From positions 1 to 24,409 of the forward strand of contig DVGM01000054.1 in the NCBI GenBank assembly GCA_018712705.1: a stretch of DNA of 24,409 nt. The letters run 5' to 3'. Below are positions 7,824-13,817 of the stretch, one piece after another; the first letter of the stretch is position 1; each line of letters opens with the position of its first letter. This DNA is from Aphodousia faecalis. GTDB lineage: Bacteria; Pseudomonadota; Gammaproteobacteria; Burkholderiales; Burkholderiaceae_F. The translations under genes and the position numbers were made by a program. Under the pieces are notes generated by a model. That model saw only the letters and a program-made list of their open reading frames with translations. It searched no databases and had not been told where the DNA came from.

Positions 7824-8068
7824 TGATGGAGGCAGATTTTGTGATTGATAACCTCGCCTCGCCCGGCACGCAATGGTATGCCGTAAAGGATCCGTATGAG
7901 TCGGAATTAGCCGAACAACCACGCCTGAAGCGTTCAACCGTAACTCGTGAAGAAAGGAACAAGGAAAGACGTCGGGTAAGGGCGGAACAAAAAGAATCGC
8001 CTTACCTTCAAGTAAGCCTTCAACACAACAAAGCCTATCAAAAGAAATTGAAAGCGATTTTGAAATGA
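7823..8068 (+). CDS. Small charged protein between traC and trbI
   Basis: The product is 81 residues and I do not recognise it. It has no signal peptide or membrane segment. The middle is highly charged (about 32-60, rich in Arg/Glu/Lys, RKS...REERNKERRRVRAEQKES-like) and probably helical. It overlaps the traC stop by one base (TAATG) and the trbI start by 4 bases (ATGA). This is strong evidence that it is a real, translationally coupled gene. F has unrelated small genes near this position (such as traR, before traC). Its position suggests a cytoplasmic accessory role in pilus assembly or in supporting the TraC ATPase, but that is inference. Confidence 0.65.
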   Translation: MMEADFVIDNLASPGTQWYAVKDPYESELAEQPRLKRSTVTREERNKERRRVRAEQKESPYLQVSLQHNKAYQKKLKAILK

Positions 8069-8514
8069 TCTCAAAAGAATTTTTAACTCGATATTCAAAA
8101 AACGTTTCTCTGCTTTTATCGGTGACCGCCTTAGTAATGGCCGCAACTACATTGGTTTTCTTGTTTAAGAACCAAAACTCAACCGCTATTGCGACAGCGG
8201 ACATTCAAGCGGTGATGGATGCTCAAAAACTCGTTTGGGTTCAACGGATGAAAGCGGGAGAAGGAACTCAGGTTCTCAATGATTCACGAGACTTTCAAAG
8301 AAAACTTGAGCAAGTTTTAGCCCGCCTTGCTCAGGATGGCAATGTCGTAATTCTGGATAAGAATGCTTTAGTGGCCGGGGTTGATGTCACCGATCTCACT
8401 GAAGTCATTATGAATGAGTTGAACCTTTCTGCCTCTGAGACTCTGCGCCTTCGTCAAAGCCTTGAAAACGAGCTTTTTTCAGACTTTCCCACGATGAGAA
8501 AGGATCGGCCCTAA
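8065..8514 (+). CDS. trbI: Type-F conjugative transfer protein TrbI
   Basis: The product is 149 residues (F TrbI is 128). One membrane segment lies at about residues 14-35 after a short basic N-terminus, followed by a periplasmic helical domain. The segment ...IQAVMDAQKLVWVQRM... followed by ...LDKNALVAGVDVTDLTEVIM matches the type-F TrbI family. TrbI of F is a non-essential inner-membrane protein that affects pilus retraction. It sits between traC and traW, as in F. This is not the P-type TrbI (VirB10-like), which shares only the name. Confidence 0.85.
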   Translation: MISKEFLTRYSKNVSLLLSVTALVMAATTLVFLFKNQNSTAIATADIQAVMDAQKLVWVQRMKAGEGTQVLNDSRDFQRKLEQVLARLAQDGNVVILDKNALVAGVDVTDLTEVIMNELNLSASETLRLRQSLENELFSDFPTMRKDRP

Positions 8515-9021
8515 ATGAAAGAGAACGCTTTGCGCCTGGCACTTTGCCTTTTTGAGTTAGCTAAACGGTATTGCTTCATTCTTTTGGGACTGGGACTGGC
8601 TTTGATGTTATTCACGAGCCGCTACCAGTTGGCGATCAACGTGACAGACAGCTTGCCCGGCACCGTCTTTCTTATTGATAAGAAGGATAAGGCGGTGTCT
8701 CGTGGTCGTTATGTAGCTTTCCGCTGGAAAGGCGCCGCCCCCGTTCCGGATGGCATCACCGTCATTAAGCGAGTGGCCGGTATTGAAGAAGATCAGGTGA
8801 CGGTCATCAACCGTACGGTCTTCATTAACGGTCAGAAAGTAGGGGTGGCCAAGACTCACTCCCGTAGCGGTGAGCCCTTAACGGCGGCATCGGACACGAT
8901 CATACCCCACGGCTATTTTTACGCCTCAGCTGACCATCCCGACAGTTTCGATAGCCGCTACGCCAAACCCGGCCTTATTTCAACAAGTGCTGTTCGGGGC
9001 CGCGCCATTCTTCTTTGGTAA
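8515..9021 (+). CDS. S26-family signal peptidase (TraF/TrhF-like)
   Basis: The product is 168 residues. One membrane anchor lies at about residues 17-35 and the rest is periplasmic. The Ser/Lys dyad is visible: Ser46 in VTDSLPGTVF and Lys85 in TVIKRVAGIEEDQV. The C-terminal block ...GYFYASADHPDSFDSRY... is diagnostic of TraF-type conjugative S26 peptidases. It probably processes the pilin or other transfer precursors. TrhF of R27/SXT-like systems sits at the same place before traW. The name 'TraF' is avoided here because the F-type TraF is encoded further downstream. It starts immediately after the trbI stop (zero spacing). Confidence 0.9.
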   Translation: MKENALRLALCLFELAKRYCFILLGLGLALMLFTSRYQLAINVTDSLPGTVFLIDKKDKAVSRGRYVAFRWKGAAPVPDGITVIKRVAGIEEDQVTVINRTVFINGQKVGVAKTHSRSGEPLTAASDTIIPHGYFYASADHPDSFDSRYAKPGLISTSAVRGRAILLW

Positions 9022-9034
9022 GAAAGACTGTTCG

Positions 9035-9445
9035 ATGAAAATTCCTTCTGTCTTACTCGCTTTGTGTCTGAGTCTCTGTGCTTCCCCTTCTTTCAGTGCA
9101 GAGGCACTGGGGCCCGTGTACCCTGTCATTGAACCGGATCTTTTGGCACTCATGAAGCAGCACGCCACTGAAGAATCGGCCAATAGCGCATCGCGTCTTA
9201 ATCAACAAAAAGAGCGCCTTAGAAAGTGGGCAAAAGAACCAATCGGCCAGGTATTGTCAGAAGCCACTGAAGTCAAACGCCAACGCTTTGAAAGTTCTCT
9301 AGAGGCAAAGTCTTTTCTGGGAGAGAACTACCGGCGCGAGTGGCTCTTCATTGATGCGAGTCGTCCACGGCACTTGGATCTGGCCCAGGCCTTTTATCAA
9401 GACAAGAAAGGTGTTCGACGCGTGGTTTTAGGGGAGTTCCAATAA
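9035..9445 (+). pseudogene. traW: traW, 5' fragment interrupted by an IS
   Basis: The start at 9035 gives a clear signal peptide (cleavage likely at SFSA|EALG) followed by the TraW hallmark LGPVYPVIEPDLL. The upstream in-frame ATG at 8987 lies inside the preceding gene and gives no signal peptide at its start, so it is rejected. Native sequence runs to 9430. The last residues before the stop at 9443-9445 are read from the IS end, giving a 136-residue product. TraW is needed for F-pilus assembly in the periplasm. Removing the IS and one TTTA copy joins codon 132 (CTG-like ...RRVVL) directly to VSGSVDK of the 3' fragment in the same frame. The intact gene would have encoded about 193 residues, near the 210 of F TraW. 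Confidence 0.9.
9427..9430. repeat. Left target-site duplication (TTTA)
   Basis: TTTA directly before the left inverted repeat of the IS. The same TTTA directly follows the right inverted repeat at 10844-10847. Because the traW frame is restored by removing the element plus one TTTA, the 4-bp duplication is well supported. Confidence 0.8.
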
Positions 9446-9450
9446 TTTGA
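9431..9450 (+). repeat. IS left terminal inverted repeat
   Basis: GGGGAGTTCCAATAATTTGA. It pairs with 10824-10843 at 18 of 20 positions. Confidence 0.85.
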
Positions 9451-9465
9451 GTTTGGGAATCAAAA

Positions 9466-9486
9466 CTGGCACGTAATCAGTGCCAG
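9466..9486. repeat. Hairpin inside the IS left end
   Basis: CTGGCAC (9466-9472), a 7-base loop, then GTGCCAG (9480-9486): a perfect 7-bp stem. It lies in the 182-base non-coding stretch between the left end and the transposase stop. There is no T-run on the minus strand, so the transposase terminator assignment is uncertain. It may bind transposase or end the transcript. Confidence 0.45.
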
Positions 9487-9612
9487 AAAACTCAATCAGG
9501 AAGAGGCTCCCCCATAACAGATGGTCGCCTTACCTACCGCATTGATTTATATCAAATATATGAGCGGTGAGGATACAACTCCCCCTTTTCCGTAAATCAT
9601 ACTTTGTCAATC

Positions 9613-10725
9613 TCAGTTTGCCGCGGCTGGCTGGGGTAGTTTGGCTTGAGATGCCCGGATCAGCTGGCGAAGCCGCGCACAGTTGTACACCAGCATGTCA
9701 AAGAAAATTTCATGGGTCGCTCTGCGCAAACCGATGCAGCGCAGTTTCATGTGACCCATGCTCCCTTCGAGAAATCCGAAGATATGCTCGATGCGGCTTC
9801 TGATTTTGGAAAACCGGTGATTGTCCTCCTCTTGCTCAGCCGTCAGAGGTCGACCAACAAATGCTTTCTGGCAAATCATCGGGATCATTCCTGCCGCAAA
9901 GATTTGAGCTGACTGTTTTGCCCCTACATAACCGGCGTCGGCAAAGAGGATGCGGCCGCTGCCGATGTCATAACCCGAAAGCAGGGGAACAATTACCTGC
10001 GAGTCGTGGACGCTGGCCGAAGTGACGTTGCACCCCACAATTAACTTGGTAGCGCTGTCGGCGTTTACATGACCCTTGTAGCCGTAATGCGTAACATCAT
10101 GTTTTTTAGCCCATCTGGCATCGATGTCCTTGTGACATTGCTTATGGGGGTTATCGTTCCAGAGAGTTTGGCCCTTTCCTGCTTTGATGAGCGCGTTTTC
10201 CGTACGAGTGTTTCGCTGTTTGGGCACGTCGTAAAAGGTCGAATCCACAATACGGGCTGACTTCCGGGGCACTACACCAAGCTCATGGAGAAGCTCGACC
10301 TGCTGATCGAAGAGGGTTTGAAAAAGATCGGACTTGGCAAAGTATTCGTTGTACTGCCACAAGGTCTGATACGAGGGAACTTCGTCGGGGAAGGTGATGT
10401 CCAAAACCGACTGCAGCACAGCATCTTTCAGCAGATTGTCACTGAACTTCGTCATCGGCTGACCGAGGCGGTGCATCAACCAAAGAGCTTTTGCCATGAA
10501 CACCGGGTCGAAGGACGGCCGTCCTCGTTTGGATTTTTTCGGCTTTACCTGCATCGCTACGGCAGCCTCGATCTGAGGACGGAAGGATTCGAAATCGAAC
10601 ACTTCATCGATACCAAGGTATTCCTCGAGATCTTTTTTGCTCCGGAGACGGCGCAAAAAACCATCCGTACGCTGATTGAAGAAAAGAGACGGCTGGGCGT
10701 TGGATTTGCGGTAGAATATCGCCAT
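9613..10725 (-). CDS. IS5-family transposase
   Basis: The product is 370 residues. The N-terminal region is of DUF772 type (about 40-130, with RGRPSFDPVFMAKALWLM). The DDE catalytic core follows: Asp161 in RIVDSTFYDVP, Asp263 in ILFADAGYVGAK and Glu313 in SRIEHIFGFLEGSMG, the IS5-type arrangement with Arg/Lys a few residues after the Glu. The C-terminus is complete (ending AAAN) with no frameshift. It catalyses cut-and-paste movement of the element. It is transcribed against traW and has its own untranslated leader of about 118 bases to the right end. Confidence 0.95.
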   Translation of the reverse strand: MAIFYRKSNAQPSLFFNQRTDGFLRRLRSKKDLEEYLGIDEVFDFESFRPQIEAAVAMQVKPKKSKRGRPSFDPVFMAKALWLMHRLGQPMTKFSDNLLKDAVLQSVLDITFPDEVPSYQTLWQYNEYFAKSDLFQTLFDQQVELLHELGVVPRKSARIVDSTFYDVPKQRNTRTENALIKAGKGQTLWNDNPHKQCHKDIDARWAKKHDVTHYGYKGHVNADSATKLIVGCNVTSASVHDSQVIVPLLSGYDIGSGRILFADAGYVGAKQSAQIFAAGMIPMICQKAFVGRPLTAEQEEDNHRFSKIRSRIEHIFGFLEGSMGHMKLRCIGLRRATHEIFFDMLVYNCARLRQLIRASQAKLPQPAAAN

Positions 10726-10787
10726 GTCTGAACGTTGGGTTTTGTATTTTTAGCACCACAATTATCCTCCATTCAGACATCAAACTC

Positions 10788-10824
10788 AAAGGGGAGTGGT
10801 CATGACGGCCAACTCCCCTTTTTT
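10788..10824 (+). terminator. Terminator-like hairpin near the IS right end
   Basis: GGGGAGT (10791-10797) pairs with ACTCCCC (10812-10818). The stem extends through AAA before and TTT after, and TTTTTT (10819-10824) follows on the + strand. This has the form of an intrinsic terminator for transcription in the operon direction. On the minus strand the same hairpin sits in the transposase leader and could limit read-through into the transposase gene. The arms also repeat the GGGGAGT core of the terminal inverted repeats. Confidence 0.55.
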
Positions 10825-10843
10825 CGAATTTTTGGAACTCCCC
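10824..10843 (-). repeat. IS right terminal inverted repeat
   Basis: The reverse complement begins GGGGAGTTCCAAAAATTCGA. It matches the left end at 18 of 20 positions. The traW frame resumes right after the TTTA that follows. Confidence 0.85.
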
Positions 10844-10847
10844 TTTA
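10844..10847. repeat. Right target-site duplication (TTTA)
   Basis: A second copy of the TTTA at 9427-9430, directly outside the right inverted repeat. Confidence 0.8.
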
Positions 10848-11033
10848 GTGTCAGGTTCAGTTGATAAGGCACAAAAGAAACTTCAGCAAAGGGTTTGGTT
10901 TGACCAAGCCGGTACCTTGATTAAAAGACTACGCATTGAGGCCCTCCCCGCTTTTGTGGTCATGGATGCTACAGGTATATCGGTGACACAGGCTCCGGTC
11001 AATGACTTCCTCAAAGGAAAGGACTTTCAATGA
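10848..11033 (+). pseudogene. traW: traW, 3' fragment downstream of the IS
   Basis: These 61 codons are the C-terminal end of TraW. The segment LQQRVWFDQAGTLIKRLRIEALPAFVVMD is the TraW/TrbC-like thioredoxin-related end with the family's F-D-Q-x-G and L-P-A-x-V features. A GTG lies at the first codon, but there is no ribosome-binding site or signal peptide. Even if translated, this piece would stay in the cytoplasm. The fragment is undamaged, which fits a recent insertion. Its stop overlaps the traU start by ATGA. Confidence 0.85.
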
Positions 11034-12043
11034 AACAACTCATTGCTCTTTTCCTATCCCTTTTATTGTTTAAGGGAAATGCGTTGGCTGCCTGCTACGG
11101 CAAAATCACCAATCCGGTCACCGACGTCTGCTGGGAATGCGTCTTTCCCATCACAGTCGGTCAAAACACAAGCCTAATCAGCAGCTCGGGCTTTACCGAT
11201 GTCACAACGGATGCGGATTCAATGTGCAGTTGTGTGACAAACGGCTCCGTAACCCTGGGCATGAATCTGGGCTTTTGGGAGCCCATTCGCACGATTGAAA
11301 TTGTGCGCGAGCCCTTCTGTTTTCCCTCTTTAGGTGGTCTCACTATGGGCGGACGGTTTACCGCTCCGGCTCATGGTCGCACACCCAACCCCAAAAAGCG
11401 CGGACACCGAACCAGTTTTTACCAAGTGCATTGGTATCACACGCCCTGGCTATACCTGCTTGAGGTGCTTTTTGATACGAAGTGTCTGGAAGCCTCTCCC
11501 TGGGACGTGGCCTACATGACTGAACTTGATCCCTTGTGGGATGACTCTATGAGTTCTTTCCTGTTAAACCCTGATGTCACCCTTTTTTCTAATCCGATCG
11601 CCGTGGGCGCTTGCAGTCTTGACTGTGTCTCAGCCACGATTGATCTGCCGATTAATTCGCTTTATTGGTGCGCGGGCTGTGCGGGAAGCCTCTTTCCCCT
11701 CACCGGTTGGGTTAATGCCCACATTACCGATGAGCAGGCTTTCAGCCTCTTGACCCAGCGCTTCACTTTGAAGCTTCACCGGGAAGGGCTCTTGTGGCGT
11801 CAGTGGGGTAAAGACGGCCAATGTGGACCGCAACTTGAACTTCTCATGAGTAAAGACGTTTACCGCACACAGATGGTGTGGCCTTCCCGCCAAACCCAAG
11901 GTACTTGCTGCCGTCCCTTTGGGGCTGCCACCGCCATGGATGCCTTAGGGGGAACAACGCCGCCTGTGCGAGGGGAGGACGCCGCTCTACTCATTTGGCG
12001 CCGTCGCGACTGCTGCCAAGGCATGAGTTTAGGAGGATCATAA
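11030..12043 (+). CDS. traU: Conjugative transfer protein TraU
   Basis: The product is 337 residues (F TraU is 330). It is a secreted periplasmic protein with a signal peptide (1-21, ending ALA) and many Cys, including CWEC (34-37) near the N-terminus, CAGC (214-217), and CC pairs near the C-terminus. TraU works with TraW and TrbC in pilus assembly and mating-pair formation. The sequence CYGKITNPVTDVCWECVFPITVG is the family's opening motif. It is coupled to traW by a 4-base overlap, so the IS upstream may reduce its expression. AAAGGA lies just before the start. Its disulfides are probable substrates of the DsbC in this cluster. Confidence 0.93.
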   Translation: MKQLIALFLSLLLFKGNALAACYGKITNPVTDVCWECVFPITVGQNTSLISSSGFTDVTTDADSMCSCVTNGSVTLGMNLGFWEPIRTIEIVREPFCFPSLGGLTMGGRFTAPAHGRTPNPKKRGHRTSFYQVHWYHTPWLYLLEVLFDTKCLEASPWDVAYMTELDPLWDDSMSSFLLNPDVTLFSNPIAVGACSLDCVSATIDLPINSLYWCAGCAGSLFPLTGWVNAHITDEQAFSLLTQRFTLKLHREGLLWRQWGKDGQCGPQLELLMSKDVYRTQMVWPSRQTQGTCCRPFGAATAMDALGGTTPPVRGEDAALLIWRRRDCCQGMSLGGS

Positions 12044-12663
12044 TGAAACGCTTCCTTATGACTCTTGCTTTCCTATTGCCTTTAAATACATCCGCCCTAA
12101 CACCGGGCGAGGTGCAAGCTATTGTTCAACAAGCACAGGAATCCGTACAGACTCTGCCTCAAACTCAAGAGGAAGACATTGCCATAGCGGTTGCCGTCTC
12201 GCTTTCTATGCCCCGTGCCTCATTGCTGAAATTGGGACAAGATGCCCGGGATGCCGGTTTAACCCTGACTTTTAGAGGCGTGAGCACTGAAATACAAAAC
12301 AGACCGGATGAAAAACCACGAACCGTCGCCCAACGCTACGGCAAAGGACTCATTGCCCGGCACATGGAGGACTTTAAATTCCTCACGGATGCCGGGGCCA
12401 ACGTTCAGATTGATCCGGTTTTATTTGCTCGCCACAACATCACCGATGTCCCCCGTGTCATGGTTGTTCCTGTCTGCCGTTCGGCTTGTGAACGCACTCA
12501 AGCGATCCTGGTAGCCAGAGGCGATGTGAGTCTTCGCTATGCGTTGGAGACTCTTTTCAAAGAGGGATCCGAAAAGTTAAGTGTGAACCCTAACAGCCAA
12601 GAACTACAAAAGACTTTGAAGTTAATCGAAGACGCTTTAGCTCGCTTGGGAGATCGTTCATGA
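12043..12663 (+). CDS. trbC: Type-F conjugative transfer protein TrbC
   Basis: The product is 206 residues when started at ATG 12043, close to F TrbC (212). The signal peptide is MKRFLMTLAFLLPLNTSA. The start is fixed by AGGAGG five bases upstream of the ATG and by a 1-base overlap with the traU stop. A longer in-frame version from 11878 is only read-through inside traU. The C-terminal half has the TrbC-F-type domain (LARDAGLTLTFRGV-like segment, then FARHNITDVPRVMVVP). TrbC of F is a periplasmic partner of TraW in pilus assembly. With TraW broken, its partner is missing in this copy. Confidence 0.88.
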   Translation: MKRFLMTLAFLLPLNTSALTPGEVQAIVQQAQESVQTLPQTQEEDIAIAVAVSLSMPRASLLKLGQDARDAGLTLTFRGVSTEIQNRPDEKPRTVAQRYGKGLIARHMEDFKFLTDAGANVQIDPVLFARHNITDVPRVMVVPVCRSACERTQAILVARGDVSLRYALETLFKEGSEKLSVNPNSQELQKTLKLIEDALARLGDRS

Positions 12664-13817
12664 GGTGGATTCTCTTTGCTCTTTTCTTCTCTCAGGCTCT
12701 TTATGCCAAGGAGGTGACGGTCAACGAAGCCGCCTTGGCCGCTCAGTCCGTTCCCCGCCCCAATTACGGTTCTATTGTCACCAACGACAAACGAAACGAT
12801 GTCATCAGTAAAGACTTCGTTGGAGATACGTCTGATCTCTCCAACCTTCGTGATAAACATGGCATGGGCGATCTTTTCACCCCCGGCTCTAACAAGGCCA
12901 ATGGCTGTTTGAGCAAGAACGATCCCGAGTGTTTAGCCGTGCAGCTTGTCTATCAGGGCGGAGCTAATAAACCGGAGCTCGATGAGTCCGAGAAAAACGA
13001 AATCTTGAAGGATTATGAAAACACCATTGGCAATGCCGATTCCATCATTGGCGATGCGGACTCAATCGTGAGTTCCGAGACGCATTGCGAAACGGTTGAA
13101 ACCGTCATCCCCGGCGTTTCCCAGATTGAAGTTTGCGATGAAGCCACGGGCGGTGTTTCCACCGGCACGTGTTCAGAGGGCTGGACCATGGAAATGGGCA
13201 CGCGCGAACTCTACCGCTGCCACACGGGATTTACCTCTTCTGAACAAACCTGCTCAATTGAACGGCAAGTGCAGTCACACGTTGAAAACCGTTACTCGTG
13301 CGTTAAAGACGATGGCGAAACCGCACAGTCCTCTTGCACCGTACCGGTCACCGTTGATGTGAAGAAAACTTATCCCTACACCTGTCGGATTGAAAGTAAA
13401 CCGGCCACGACTGAAACCTGTATTAAGACACTCAACGTCAGTGTTATTCGAGCTTGCTCCGATGACCAAGACGCCACGGTCAGTCTTAAAGACTTTAAAG
13501 AAGTGGGCTATAGCGCAAGCGGTTCTTACCTCACAGCCAATGTGGGCTACTCATGCTCAGAGGATATGAAAGTCACGGTGAAGTTTGGTCCCCGAACCAT
13601 GGGCACCTTTACCGAAGCCCCCTCTTCTTTTACGAAAACTTATCGAATTGAGTTCATATGTTCCATTGAAATCATTCAAAAGGACGGTCACGACTACTAC
13701 GAAGTCACTATCACCAATACGGATAAAGGCAAGGGAACGAAAACTGTTTCAGTGACTTTACCCATTTTCAAGCCTTATCCTCAGATCACCGATCACTGGG
13801 AGAGCGTATGCCGTTAG
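12660..13817 (+). CDS. traN: TraN-like secreted protein, N-terminal part of TraN
   Basis: The product is 385 residues with a signal peptide (1-16, ending YA|KEV). The start of the mature chain (NEAALAAQSVPRPNYGSIV) and CLSKNDPECLAVQLVYQGG resemble the front of long TraN proteins. From about residue 140 it is rich in Cys with C-x(n)-C pairs (C-S-E-G-W, R-C-H-T-G). TraN is an outer-membrane mating-pair stabilization protein that contacts the recipient. Here the gene ends where a second TraN gene begins, with 10 bases of overlap. It overlaps trbC by 4 bases (ATGA). I infer that it may be a separately exported subunit rather than a frameshifted TraN, because the next gene has its own signal peptide. 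Confidence 0.7.
   Translation: MRWILFALFFSQALYAKEVTVNEAALAAQSVPRPNYGSIVTNDKRNDVISKDFVGDTSDLSNLRDKHGMGDLFTPGSNKANGCLSKNDPECLAVQLVYQGGANKPELDESEKNEILKDYENTIGNADSIIGDADSIVSSETHCETVETVIPGVSQIEVCDEATGGVSTGTCSEGWTMEMGTRELYRCHTGFTSSEQTCSIERQVQSHVENRYSCVKDDGETAQSSCTVPVTVDVKKTYPYTCRIESKPATTETCIKTLNVSVIRACSDDQDATVSLKDFKEVGYSASGSYLTANVGYSCSEDMKVTVKFGPRTMGTFTEAPSSFTKTYRIEFICSIEIIQKDGHDYYEVTITNTDKGKGTKTVSVTLPIFKPYPQITDHWESVCR

Larger units (their letters stand above)
9431..10843 (-). mobile_element. IS5-family insertion sequence inserted in traW
   Basis: The element is 1413 bases. The ends share GGGGAGTTCC followed by AA (12 identical bases) and match at 18 of the first 20 positions: 9431-9450 against the reverse complement of 10824-10843. 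It is flanked by TTTA duplications. It carries one transposase on the minus strand, opposite to the host operon. The element looks complete and recent, since both ends, the duplication and the transposase are intact. I infer that it abolishes TraW. It is also likely to reduce expression of traU and downstream genes, because a terminator-like hairpin on the operon strand lies near its right end. Confidence 0.9.

Noticed and set aside
8987..9034. Extended start for traW at ATG 8987
   Set aside because: The extra 16 residues lie inside the S26 peptidase gene and would bury the clear signal peptide that begins at 9035.
10285..10731. A 148-residue + strand frame inside the IS
   Set aside because: It is the antisense of the transposase and has no recognisable domain.
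11878..12042. Longer start for TrbC
   Set aside because: It is read-through inside traU; the ATG at 12043 has a strong AGGAGG and a signal peptide.
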